A stretch of 40,493 nt of DNA, taken from positions 1-40,493 of the forward strand of contig SDNY01000018.1 of the NCBI GenBank assembly GCA_004524535.1, read 5' to 3'. The first letter of the stretch is position 1. Every line of letters begins with the position of its first letter. The position numbers were made by a program, and so were the translations under genes. Shown here in pieces: positions 18,642 through 27,124 of this stretch. Below the pieces are notes generated by a model, which was not told the origin of the DNA, searched no databases, and saw only the letters and a program-made list of their open reading frames with translations. Origin of the DNA: Promethearchaeota archaeon. GTDB lineage: Archaea > Asgardarchaeota > Lokiarchaeia > Sigyniarchaeales > SOKP01.

Positions 18642-19412
18642 TTTCTCCATCGAAAAAATCATTTTGAAACAGGAACAGCACGGAATTCCTACAATCATCT
18701 TATATCTCTTATTAAAATCCATTGATTTTTTCACTATTTTCAATAGATTTTCTTTTATCCTCATCATATCCTGATTTTTACTGAAATAGAATTGTTTTAA
18801 CTCTTTAAAATGATTTTTACGATTACAAATAGGGCATACTGAAAATAATTCGAGAAAAGTTTCGAAATCATAATCGTACTCAGTTAATGGAATACTAAGC
18901 TGATAAATGTGAGGAAATTTTATACTTTCTAATAAATGTTTAAATATCTCTATATGATTCTTTTCTTCAATTGTCGTAAAAAAAATCCCATTTAGCTGAT
19001 TTTTTTTAACGTATTCGTTAATTTCGTTATTTGGCACAGTCTGATCATTTCGATCACGTTTAGTGCCTATTAAAATAATTGGAATGCAACCTGCCATTTT
19101 TCTTATAATTTGAATCCAGTAATTCAATTCGTTAAAAGAATTACGATCAGTTATATCGAAACAAACTAGAGCTCCTTTAGCTCCTTTACAAAAGCTCGGA
19201 TATAGGCTTTTTAATACGGAATTCACTTTTAAATCCCATATCTGTAGCAGACAGGAGTCTTCATTATTTATCAGACAATCTACTAATTTGAAGGAGACCC
19301 CTATCTGAAGATACTCACTATCATTAAAAGGATAAGACAATCCGTTTAAAAACGAGGTTTTTCCTGAGCCAGAAGCTCCCGCTATAATAATTTTAAATAC
19401 ACTATTCTTCAA
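18636..19412 (-). CDS. Ras/Rab-like small GTPase with degenerate switch II and cysteine-rich C-terminal extension
   Basis: The 258-residue protein starts at TTG. Residues 1-175 are a Ras-superfamily G domain: P-loop GASGSGKTS, a Rab-like core (KGALVCFDITDRNSFNELNYW) and G4 motif GTKRD. The G3 motif is WDLKVN instead of WDTAGQE, so the usual glycine and catalytic glutamine are missing and GTP hydrolysis may be slow or absent. A C-terminal extension of about 80 residues contains C193-x2-C196 and CCSC at 245-248, a likely split zinc-binding site. There is no prenylation-type CaaX end. The gene converges on the Nudix gene with a six-base overlap. A role in membrane or signalling processes is inferred from the family only. 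Confidence 0.83.
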   Translation of the reverse strand: MKNSVFKIIIAGASGSGKTSFLNGLSYPFNDSEYLQIGVSFKLVDCLINNEDSCLLQIWDLKVNSVLKSLYPSFCKGAKGALVCFDITDRNSFNELNYWIQIIRKMAGCIPIILIGTKRDRNDQTVPNNEINEYVKKNQLNGIFFTTIEEKNHIEIFKHLLESIKFPHIYQLSIPLTEYDYDFETFLELFSVCPICNRKNHFKELKQFYFSKNQDMMRIKENLLKIVKKSMDFNKRYKMIVGIPCCSCFKMIFSMEKL

Positions 19413-19523
19413 ATTTTCACTTTTATCCTTTTTATTCCAAATATAACATTTATTTAATCTAATTTAAAAATATTTTAATTATTCTTTTTTACTATACCCG
19501 CAACGAATTAATTATATGACTTC

Positions 19524-19904
19524 TTATTTGATTTCATATAAATTTCCAAACGAATCCTTAACAAAAGAATAATATCCTTCCCCATCTTTCCGTTGGACTT
19601 TTATCGTTTTAAATCCCATTGACGATGATTTCTTTATGAAAGCCTCTCTATTCTCTACTATTAAGCAGGAATGCGTAAAAACATCAATAGCTTTACTATT
19701 TTCATTTGAAATGATTACCTCGACTCCTAAATTATCGTTTTGATATCTTACAAAATTATGTTCTTTATTTATTCCGAAAAATTGTTCCATTAATTCTGCT
19801 GAAACTGTGAAAGTTTTGCTCTTTTTTAGGCCTAATAATTCCATAAAAAATCTATCGCTAGCTTCAATCGAGTTTGATGCTACTGCTATATGATCAATTT
19901 TCAT
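19524..19904 (-). CDS. VOC-fold (glyoxalase / methylmalonyl-CoA epimerase-like) protein
   Basis: The 126 residues have the beta-alpha-beta-beta-beta pattern of vicinal-oxygen-chelate proteins. MKIDHIAVA supplies a metal-binding H5. E62 (GVEVII), H78 (THSCLIV) and E124 (NLYEIK) sit where the other metal ligands are expected. The length suits methylmalonyl-CoA epimerase or lactoylglutathione lyase relatives. The neighbours give no hint of a propionate pathway, so the reaction is open. Confidence 0.75.
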   Translation of the reverse strand: MKIDHIAVASNSIEASDRFFMELLGLKKSKTFTVSAELMEQFFGINKEHNFVRYQNDNLGVEVIISNENSKAIDVFTHSCLIVENREAFIKKSSSMGFKTIKVQRKDGEGYYSFVKDSFGNLYEIK

Positions 19905-20021
19905 TATTTTAAAAACACCAACATCTTTTAGATTTAAAAAATAATTTAATCTAAATAAATTAAATAATTTTAATCTGAATAAAAACTCATATATAAAACA
20001 ATAAGAAAAGTAAATTATTTT

Positions 20022-20381
20022 ATGGAAAATAGAGAAAAATTGAGAATTTTTGCTGGTATTTTATTAATAATTTCTACAATAACCCATGTTTCCCAAATAT
20101 TTTTTTATGGAACTGATTGGCATACAATTGGTGCTGCCATTTATGGTTCAGTTTATGCTGTGCTTGGAATTTTACTAATATATTACAGAGAAAAAAAGAT
20201 TGTTGATTTGTTATGCATAATCATTCTCACAATTGGTGGAACCTTAGGATTAATTAGATTTATAATCGTTTTAACAACAGAAAATATTTTTAATGTGTTA
20301 AATCTCTTCCATGTAATTGTAGATATTATCGTAGTACCTATCTGTATTTATTCTTATTTAATATTAAGGGAAAAAGATTAA
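20022..20381 (+). CDS. Small four-helix membrane protein, unknown
   Basis: The 119-residue protein has four predicted TM helices (roughly 9-27, 36-54, 60-82 and 90-113) and short charged loops. The ATG follows a TATA-like ATATAAAACA by about 30 bases without a ribosome site. Its stop is 13 bases from the sulfatase start, so the two may be co-transcribed. No family is recognised. Confidence 0.6.
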   Translation: MENREKLRIFAGILLIISTITHVSQIFFYGTDWHTIGAAIYGSVYAVLGILLIYYREKKIVDLLCIIILTIGGTLGLIRFIIVLTTENIFNVLNLFHVIVDIIVVPICIYSYLILREKD

Positions 20382-20394
20382 GGAAATAATTATT

Positions 20395-21894
20395 ATGAGT
20401 GAAAAGATGAATGTTTTGTTTATTATAACGGATCAGCAACGGGCAGATAGTTTAAGTTGTATGGGAAATCCCGTCTTAAAAACACCTCATATTGATAGTA
20501 TAGCAGAAGGAGGTGTTAAATTCACAAATTATTACTGCAATACACCAATTTGTATGCCAAATAGAGCAAATTTCTTTACAGGAACCTATCCAAGCGTGCA
20601 TGGGACGCGATCAAACGGTATCAATTTAAATCCTAATAGACCCGTAATTTCAGAAATTTTAAGAAAAAGTGGATTTCATACTGTTAGTGTTGGAAAAACA
20701 CATTTTCATTTTTTTAGTCGTCCAACGTCAAGAAAAATAGTTTCATGGGAGAATATAGTCGGATGGTTGCATGGAAACCTTAAAGCTAAAGACTTTCCTA
20801 GCCCTTGGTATGGTTTTAATGAAGTCTATATGACAGCTGGACATGGAGATTTCATGGCAGGTCATTATTCCGAGTGGTTAGAAGAACAGGGATGGAATCA
20901 ACATGAATATGCTTTAGAAAGACCTCTAACTCTGAATGAAAATTACTGTGAAACTGAACTGTCAGAAGAATTATATCCTTCAAGCTATATTACTGATAAA
21001 ACTATTGAATATCTTGAAAGACATGTAAAAGAAGGAAAGAATAATCCGTTCTTCATCCATTGTTCTTACCCCGATCCACACCATCCCGTTTGCCCCCCTG
21101 GAAAATATAGAGATTTATATAAACCAGATGATATTGAGTTACCTTCTAATTTTGATGACGTAAAAAATTTACTAAACCATGAATTTTTAGGACCTCATAT
21201 AAAAGATGCACGTTTCCGGCAGTTATTACCCCAAATAGTGACAAGAGACGAAGCAAAGATATTCACAGCTCTAACCTATGGCTCTATTGCTATGATTGAT
21301 GATGGAGTGGGAAAAATCTTAGCTAAATTAAAAGAATTAGATTTAAATAATGATACAATGGTTATTTTTACTAGCGATCATGGTGATTACGGCGGTGATC
21401 ATGGTTTTCTACTAAAAGGACCTGCACATTATCGAGGCATTATTAATATGCCTTTGTTATGGAGAATTCCAGGAGTAACAGAAACTTCTACCTCAGATTC
21501 TCTAATTAGTACAGTAGATCTACCAAAAACCATTCTTAACTTATTAAAGATTCACCCAAAATTTCATCCTAGGGTATTTCAAGGTTATGATGCTACTCCA
21601 ATTTTGAAAGATCCCTCTGTTAAAATAAGAGATCGAGTACTTATAGAGCATGATGAAGAAATAGCTAAAGATAAAATTATACGCCTCCGAACCTTAGTTA
21701 CTGAAAAGCATAGACTAACAATTTACGATGGGCACGATAATCTTGGCGATATTTTTGATTATAAAAATGATCCAGATGAAGTCAATAACTTATGGAATAC
21801 AGATAAAGAATTAAGGAATAAACTTTGTGAAGAGCTTTTAAGAGAAATCATTAGAGTCCGACCAAGATTTCCTAAAAGAAATGCTTATAATTAA
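20395..21894 (+). CDS. Sulfatase-family hydrolase with formylglycine motif
   Basis: A 499-residue member of the alkaline phosphatase superfamily, type I sulfatase branch. The N-terminus has the metal-binding IITDQQRADSL with D13. The signature CMPNR (C53-x-P-x-R57) is the motif whose cysteine is oxidised to formylglycine. GKTHFHF near 95 and TSDHGDYGGDHG near 325 supply further active-site and metal residues. There is no signal peptide, so the enzyme is probably cytosolic. Substrates could be sulfate esters or phosphonate/phosphate diesters; the motif alone does not decide. It follows a small membrane protein by 13 bases. No formylglycine-generating enzyme or anSME maturase is present in the window. 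Confidence 0.88.
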   Translation: MSEKMNVLFIITDQQRADSLSCMGNPVLKTPHIDSIAEGGVKFTNYYCNTPICMPNRANFFTGTYPSVHGTRSNGINLNPNRPVISEILRKSGFHTVSVGKTHFHFFSRPTSRKIVSWENIVGWLHGNLKAKDFPSPWYGFNEVYMTAGHGDFMAGHYSEWLEEQGWNQHEYALERPLTLNENYCETELSEELYPSSYITDKTIEYLERHVKEGKNNPFFIHCSYPDPHHPVCPPGKYRDLYKPDDIELPSNFDDVKNLLNHEFLGPHIKDARFRQLLPQIVTRDEAKIFTALTYGSIAMIDDGVGKILAKLKELDLNNDTMVIFTSDHGDYGGDHGFLLKGPAHYRGIINMPLLWRIPGVTETSTSDSLISTVDLPKTILNLLKIHPKFHPRVFQGYDATPILKDPSVKIRDRVLIEHDEEIAKDKIIRLRTLVTEKHRLTIYDGHDNLGDIFDYKNDPDEVNNLWNTDKELRNKLCEELLREIIRVRPRFPKRNAYN

Positions 21895-22231
21895 ATAATA
21901 ATAAAGAGTATAAGAAAAGAGTAAGGAGAAACATTGAAATTACTAAATTGATGCCATAAAATAAAAATACTATAAAAATTTGTTTCTTTTTATTAAATAC
22001 TATCTATTTGAAAAGAGTTTATAAGATTCAAAATTTCTTTTAAAAAATCTCTTCTTTCTTCTGTTTTATTCATTTTATTTATATTAGAAGGATTCTATCT
22101 GAACTTTACACTACTGATAATCACTAAGAGTAATCTTTAAATAATTAATAATCATAATAAACTCAATAAAAAAAAAATACTGCATTAAAAGAGCTTAAAA
22201 AAATAACATAAAAGAGGTATTTTTAAAGAAA
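21895..22231. other. Intergenic gap between the sulfatase and the redox cluster
   Basis: This stretch of 337 bases is AT-rich. The only structure I see is a 26-codon minus-strand frame at 21993-22073 (MNKTEERRDFLKEIL...), too short to call, and the AGAGGT ribosome site of the next gene near 22213. A promoter for the redox cluster must lie here but no single TATA box stands out. Confidence 0.4.
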
Positions 22232-23320
22232 ATGATTGTAAATGAAGAACATAGAGCAGATTTGATAAAATTGGCTAAAGAATACAAAAATTCTGCGCAA
22301 TCTTATCCGGCAGATGAAAATGGGGAGCCGAAAAAGGCTTACCTTGAATATTTAAGCTTAATGTGGGATCCAGAACTCGTGAAAATAATGCTGGAACTTC
22401 CTATTATGCCTAAATTATTAGCTATAAGAAAATTAGCAAAAACATTAAATATTGATAAAAATAAATTAAAGGCTAAGTTGGAAGAGCCTGCAAAAAGAGG
22501 ATTTGTAGTTAGAGTAGGAAATCTTTATGCTCGTCCTTCTCCTTTACAGATCCATGATATGCCGTTTATTCTTCAAAAGAATCTGGATCGGGAGGATGTT
22601 GTGAAATTTGCTAATTTAAGTAGAGAATATTTTGATGGTGGTTATTATAAAACCTGGGAGACTAGTAGATCCGGGATTCCTCGCACCAGAGTTTTAACAG
22701 TACAAGAAAAAATAGAACCTAGTCAGGAAATTATTCCTATAGAAGCTGTTTATGAAGTAATTGATGGTCAAACAGATATTGCACTTTTTCCTTGTCCTTG
22801 CCGTTCTAGAAGGGAAATCGAGGGAAATAGAAAATGTAAAGGAAAATATCCAATTAATAATTGTATTACTTTTGGAGTTTTTGCCAAAGCATTGTTAGAG
22901 ATGGGAGATCCGGCGATAAAAGCTATAACAAAAGAAGAAGCAAAAAAAATTACAAATGAAGCTAACGAACTTGGGCTTGTTCATATGTCAGATAATAATG
23001 CTCCTAACGCTCATATTCTTTGTCAATGCTGTGAGTGTTGTTGTGGAAATTTAGCTGGATTGACAAGATTAGATAATCCTAGATGTATAGCAAGAGCAAA
23101 TTATATCTCTAGTATTGATGAAGATTTATGTGTTGCGTGTGGAACTTGTATTGAGAGATGCAAGTTTGATGCTATTAAAGTTGAGGAATTTGCACAGATT
23201 AATCCCGATAAGTGTGTGGGGTGTGGACTATGCGCTGTAACATGCCCCGAAAATGCAATTACTATGAAAAGATTTGAAAGAGAAGATATTCCCGCAAGAA
23301 GGGAATGGTCAGAAACATAG
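22232..23320 (+). CDS. Iron-sulfur protein: N-terminal helical domain, cysteine-rich middle, two C-terminal 4Fe-4S clusters
   Basis: The 362-residue protein begins with a helical, winged-helix-like region (to about 110: ALAIRKLAKTLNI...EPAKRGFVVRVGNLYAR). A middle domain carries CPCRSRR (C188, C190) and CQCCECCCGN near 265, a cysteine-rich motif typical of a family of multi-cluster ferredoxins in anaerobes. The C-terminus has two classical ferredoxin motifs: C300-x2-C303-x2-C306-x3-C310 and CVGCGLCAVTCP about 25 residues later. It should carry electrons, probably to the reductase-like proteins encoded downstream on the same strand. An AGAGGT site lies about 15 bases before the ATG. Confidence 0.82.
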   Translation: MIVNEEHRADLIKLAKEYKNSAQSYPADENGEPKKAYLEYLSLMWDPELVKIMLELPIMPKLLAIRKLAKTLNIDKNKLKAKLEEPAKRGFVVRVGNLYARPSPLQIHDMPFILQKNLDREDVVKFANLSREYFDGGYYKTWETSRSGIPRTRVLTVQEKIEPSQEIIPIEAVYEVIDGQTDIALFPCPCRSRREIEGNRKCKGKYPINNCITFGVFAKALLEMGDPAIKAITKEEAKKITNEANELGLVHMSDNNAPNAHILCQCCECCCGNLAGLTRLDNPRCIARANYISSIDEDLCVACGTCIERCKFDAIKVEEFAQINPDKCVGCGLCAVTCPENAITMKRFEREDIPARREWSET

Positions 23321-23408
23321 AATCCGATAAGTTTAAAAAAATATTGAAAAAAATATTATTTAAATCTTACTTAAAATATAACAAAATAAGTAAAAGAGGT
23401 TAAAAAAT

Positions 23409-23921
23409 ATGAAAATATTGGTATGTTATTTTTCCGGAACTGGAAATACTAAAAAGGTGGCTGAATCAATTAAAGAAGGATTAGAAGGGCAAGAAGTGGA
23501 TCTTCAAAAAATAAAAGATGTAGATCCTGCCGAGATTGGTAAATATGATCTTGTTATTTTAGGCTCTGGTATTTATGGAGGAATGGTTAGTAAAAACATT
23601 TTTACAATGATGAAGAAAATTACAGAATTCCCTCCAAAAGTAGCCTTTTTCAACACACATTCGAGTCCAATGAGTTACAGCAAAAAAGCGTACAAGAGAA
23701 TAATAAAAAAGTTCGAAACTGAAGGATCAAAAGTTGTTGGAAATTTCGAATGTATTGGTGAAAATATTGGTGTACCTAAAGAAGTTCAAGAAAATATGTT
23801 GTCTAATTTACCTCCAGAGGAACAAGAAAAACAAAGAAAGCGTTTGGAAGAGATTAAGGGTCGTCCAAACGCAGAAGATCTTGAAAATGCTAAGGAGTTT
23901 GCTAAATCGATTATAGAATAA
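23409..23921 (+). CDS. Flavodoxin-like FMN protein
   Basis: The 170-residue protein starts with YFSGTGNTKKVAESI, the flavodoxin FMN-phosphate loop, and continues with GSGIYGGMVSKNI and FFNTHSSPMSYS, which line the isoalloxazine site. It is a single-domain electron carrier. The C-terminal helix is highly charged. It has its own AGAGGT ribosome site and ends 16 bases before the first QueG/RdhA-like gene, so it is the natural candidate to reduce that enzyme. Confidence 0.88.
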   Translation: MKILVCYFSGTGNTKKVAESIKEGLEGQEVDLQKIKDVDPAEIGKYDLVILGSGIYGGMVSKNIFTMMKKITEFPPKVAFFNTHSSPMSYSKKAYKRIIKKFETEGSKVVGNFECIGENIGVPKEVQENMLSNLPPEEQEKQRKRLEEIKGRPNAEDLENAKEFAKSIIE

Positions 23922-23937
23922 CCTTGGAAATAGAATA

Positions 23938-25080
23938 ATGAAAACAATTAATGAAAAAACAGAAGAAATTTCAATTGAAGAACAGATAAAATCCTTAGCA
24001 AGAGCAGAAGGAGCTGCTTTGGTTGGCATTTGTTCAGCAGATAGTATTAAAGATAAAGAATTTTCAGACTCTAATTATTTATTACCGGGAGCTAAATCAG
24101 TAATAAGCATTGGAGTTAATATGGATGACGAGATTGTTAGAAAATATTTATCCAAAGAAGATTATTTATCTCTATGTGAAGAAGAAGGGCATCTCACTAA
24201 AGATTTACTTAGAATAGGAGAAAAAATTAAGAAATTTTTAGAAGAGAAAGGATTTAAAGCTTATCGATGTCAGGTCAATTTTAACTATCGAAATGTTAAC
24301 ACTTCAGGTAAGGCAGCTATCCCCGCAATTCGAAATCTAATTGAATTAATTAATAAAGAAAAAGATCAAACAACGAAATTAACTCAAAAAGATGAAAAAT
24401 CTCTTATTTTTTTAAAAAAAGCGATACTTCCTGCATTAAAGAATACCCCCATGCATTTAGTTCCCAATTTTTCACATAGGTGTGCTGCAGTAGCTGCAGG
24501 ATTAGGCCGTATAGGTTGGAGTGGAAATGTAATTACGGAAAAATATGGTGCAAGAGTTTTATTCAACTCCATATTAACTGAAGCAGAACTAAAACCAGAT
24601 CCTTCTATGGAAAATAATCCTTGCGTAAACTGTAAACTCTGTGAAAAATCCTGTCAAGGAGGGCTTTTTGCAAGAGATGAATCAGAATCAGTGAAAATCG
24701 CCGATGTAGAGGAAACCATTGCCAAGAGAAATAATTATGCTTATTGCATTGCCATTTGTAGTGGTATGGCAGGTCAGAATAAGTTTAAAGAGTGGTCCAC
24801 TTGGTCTCCATTTCGTTTTGATGATATTGAAAGACTTCCATTAGATGATTCTGTGGTCGATTATGTTAAAAATATGTTTGCTAAAGCTATTGAAAAAGGG
24901 GGCAAAGAAGCTGAAAATGTTCTTAGATTAGTCGAAAACACTTTTCTGGGACGTAATGATAAGCCTCCAGAAGATTTTAGACCGAGCTGTGGGTTTTGTC
25001 AATTGGTATGTGGACCCACAATGCAAGATAAAAAAGAAAGCTATAAATTAATTATAGAATCTGGATGTGTAAATGAATAA
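23938..25080 (+). CDS. Reductive-dehalogenase/QueG-like iron-sulfur protein, copy 1
   Basis: The 380-residue soluble protein resembles the corrinoid-binding plus ferredoxin region shared by reductive dehalogenases and epoxyqueuosine reductase. The fold marker AAVAAGLGRIGWSGNVITEKYGARV (about residues 182-205) corresponds to the GLGxxGxSG...YG.R segment of those enzymes. One cluster motif is C229-x2-C232-x2-C235-x3-C239. A second set of cysteines is C270-x3-C274 with C351-x2-C354-x3-C358. There is no TAT signal and no membrane-anchor subunit, unlike respiratory RdhA. It lies between the flavodoxin and DUF169 genes. A paralogue follows two genes later. The substrate is unknown, and cobalamin binding is inferred from homology. 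Confidence 0.75.
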   Translation: MKTINEKTEEISIEEQIKSLARAEGAALVGICSADSIKDKEFSDSNYLLPGAKSVISIGVNMDDEIVRKYLSKEDYLSLCEEEGHLTKDLLRIGEKIKKFLEEKGFKAYRCQVNFNYRNVNTSGKAAIPAIRNLIELINKEKDQTTKLTQKDEKSLIFLKKAILPALKNTPMHLVPNFSHRCAAVAAGLGRIGWSGNVITEKYGARVLFNSILTEAELKPDPSMENNPCVNCKLCEKSCQGGLFARDESESVKIADVEETIAKRNNYAYCIAICSGMAGQNKFKEWSTWSPFRFDDIERLPLDDSVVDYVKNMFAKAIEKGGKEAENVLRLVENTFLGRNDKPPEDFRPSCGFCQLVCGPTMQDKKESYKLIIESGCVNE

Positions 25081-25159
25081 AAATCCCAATTAAAAATAAA
25101 TCTAAATTAATTTTTTCCTTATTTTAATTAAAATATACAGAAAGCGAGTCTGAGATAAA

Positions 25160-25984
25160 TTGGATGATTTAGAAAAATATAAGAAAATTGGAAAAGAATT
25201 GATGGATAAATTGAAACTTCTAACTTATCCCGTTGCTGTAAGGTTAGTACCTCCAGATGAAGAAGTTTCTACAAACGCACTTCGACCTCATAAAGTTTTT
25301 GGTTCAGAAGTTCCAGCTTGTTTAACTTATACTTGGTGTAGACGATCCGGATTTTCTTTTTTCTTAAAAGGTGAAGATATTGCATGTAAACCTGCCTCTA
25401 TACGCTATTTTGGTTTAGAAGAAACTTCTAATCCGGATGATGTTTTTATAGCATGGGAAAAGAAGGCAGGATACAAAAGAAATGGAGAAGCAGAGAAAAG
25501 ATCTCGTGAATTAGATGCAGTTTTAAAACCAGGAGAAATTAAAGGGATTATAATTTCCCCTTTAAATCTGACTATTGTTAAACCGCACTTGGTTATGATC
25601 TTCTGTACACCATTAATCCTTTCGCATTTGATTTTAGCCTATTGTTATGATGGAGATCACATTACTAGTCATTTTAATGGAATGGAATCTTCTTGCAAGG
25701 AAGGTATTATTAGAACTTTTAAGACCAAGCAGTGTCAAGTAGTTTCACCTGGTATGGGGGATCGTGTGATGGCAGGAGTTCAAGACAATGAGATGCTCTT
25801 CTCCATTCCGGAGAGTAAAATCGAACTCGTGGTTAATAATCTATTTAAAGCAGGAAGTAAACTTCCAATGCCTGCTTTTGGAATTCCTCATTTAAATGCT
25901 AGTCTTGGTCCAATTTCTATATATGGATCCCCTGTTGAGCCAGGAGTTTGGCCATTATTAAGAAAAAAAATAAAAAAGGAGTGA
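25160..25984 (+). CDS. DUF169-family protein
   Basis: The 274-residue protein starts at TTG (no in-frame ATG fits) and resembles DUF169, a family of unknown function seen in anaerobes and methanogens. Recognisable parts are LTYPVAVRLVPPDEE near the start, PACLTYTWCRRSG around 55, and a C-terminal half with GDRVMAGVQDNEMLFSIPESK. No TM segments or known cofactor motif are visible. It sits between two paralogous reductase-like genes, and only five bases separate it from the second, so a shared pathway is likely. Confidence 0.72.
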   Translation: MDDLEKYKKIGKELMDKLKLLTYPVAVRLVPPDEEVSTNALRPHKVFGSEVPACLTYTWCRRSGFSFFLKGEDIACKPASIRYFGLEETSNPDDVFIAWEKKAGYKRNGEAEKRSRELDAVLKPGEIKGIIISPLNLTIVKPHLVMIFCTPLILSHLILAYCYDGDHITSHFNGMESSCKEGIIRTFKTKQCQVVSPGMGDRVMAGVQDNEMLFSIPESKIELVVNNLFKAGSKLPMPAFGIPHLNASLGPISIYGSPVEPGVWPLLRKKIKKE

Positions 25985-25989
25985 AAAAA

Positions 25990-27117
25990 ATGGATTTAAT
26001 AGAACTTAAAGAAAATATAAAAATAATAGCTCTCGATTCAGGAGCGAATTTATTTGGTGTTGGGAGTCGAGAAAGACTTGAAGGTAATCCTCCTTCTGCT
26101 GATATGGATTATTCTCTTCCTAGAGCTCAGAGTTGTATTATTTGGGCATATCCAAATGATATTGAAGCATTAGAAAATTATTTCTCTAAGAAAGAAAGAT
26201 GGAGCATTAAAGTATTACAAGACTTAGGTTATGCAACTGGTTGGAGAACTGCTCAACAGATTGCTAAGTTTATAGAAGATAATACTGATTATAAGGCTCA
26301 TCCAATAATTCCGAATGGAAAATATAGAGGTGGTATTGGTAGTGCAATGAAAAATGCAGAATCCTTCCCACCGTTCTCACTTCGGTATGGCGCTGTTGCT
26401 GCAGGACTTGGTCATCTTGGATGGTCTGGAAATCTTGTTAGTAAAGAATATGGAGGTTCATTATACTTAGATGGGGTTCTTACAACCGCACCCCTCGAAG
26501 CAGACCCTATGGCAGAAGAAAATAATTGTAATCAATGTAAAATTTGCCAGAAAGTGTGTACTACGGGATATGTAGCCAAGGAAGAACCTGAGGAACGACA
26601 ACCCGTAGTTATTGGAGGAGTAAAGCAAACTTATGGAAAGAGAGGTACATACATGAGATGTGGAGTAGGATGTGCGGGGTTTACTGGATTGTCGGAAGAT
26701 GCAACATGGAGTACATGGACAGCAGACCATACATGCTTAAAAAAGATCCCCGATAAGGATTTAACAAGAGGATACATGCGAAATTTAGTGCAACAATTAA
26801 TGTCTGGAAGGGAAACACCCCGACAATTACGTAAATTTAATCAAAGAATTGCAGCCTCCTTTGCTAAAGTGGGGAAATCAGAAAATGTTGGGCTACGACC
26901 AATTGAAGATACGAACCCTCGCTGTGGAAACTGTAATTTTATTTGTGTCGCGGATCCTAAGAAAAGAGCAGAACTTTATAAAATGTTAAAAACTTCAGGA
27001 ATAATGTATCTCGACGATAAAGGTCGAGAATACGTGAAAAAAATAGATGAAAATGGAAAAGAAATAATATATTATCCTCCAACATGGGAGGAATATAAAA
27101 AAGAAAAGGGGATTTGA
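25990..27117 (+). CDS. Reductive-dehalogenase/QueG-like iron-sulfur protein, copy 2
   Basis: Paralogue of the reductase-like gene two positions upstream. With the start at 25990 it has 375 residues. The corrinoid-region marker is AAVAAGLGHLGWSGNLVSKEYG-like (here GAVAAGLGHLGWSG). The first cluster is C180-x2-C183-x2-C186-x3-C190. The second set is C224-x3-C228 plus C312-x2-C315-x3-C319, the same spacing as in copy 1. The track start at 25948 overlaps the DUF169 gene. AAAGGAG ends nine bases before the ATG at 25990 and decides the start. There is no signal peptide. It is followed after seven bases by the metallo-beta-lactamase gene, indicating one operon. Confidence 0.77.
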   Translation: MDLIELKENIKIIALDSGANLFGVGSRERLEGNPPSADMDYSLPRAQSCIIWAYPNDIEALENYFSKKERWSIKVLQDLGYATGWRTAQQIAKFIEDNTDYKAHPIIPNGKYRGGIGSAMKNAESFPPFSLRYGAVAAGLGHLGWSGNLVSKEYGGSLYLDGVLTTAPLEADPMAEENNCNQCKICQKVCTTGYVAKEEPEERQPVVIGGVKQTYGKRGTYMRCGVGCAGFTGLSEDATWSTWTADHTCLKKIPDKDLTRGYMRNLVQQLMSGRETPRQLRKFNQRIAASFAKVGKSENVGLRPIEDTNPRCGNCNFICVADPKKRAELYKMLKTSGIMYLDDKGREYVKKIDENGKEIIYYPPTWEEYKKEKGI

Positions 27118-27124
27118 GAGAAAA

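Noticed and set aside
21993-22073. 26-codon minus-strand frame with charged helix-like sequence
   Set aside because: Too short and unsupported by a ribosome site or family; noted only in the gap description.
23938-25080. Calling this a respiratory reductive dehalogenase
   Set aside because: No TAT signal, no RdhB anchor and non-standard second cluster spacing; only superfamily membership is supported.
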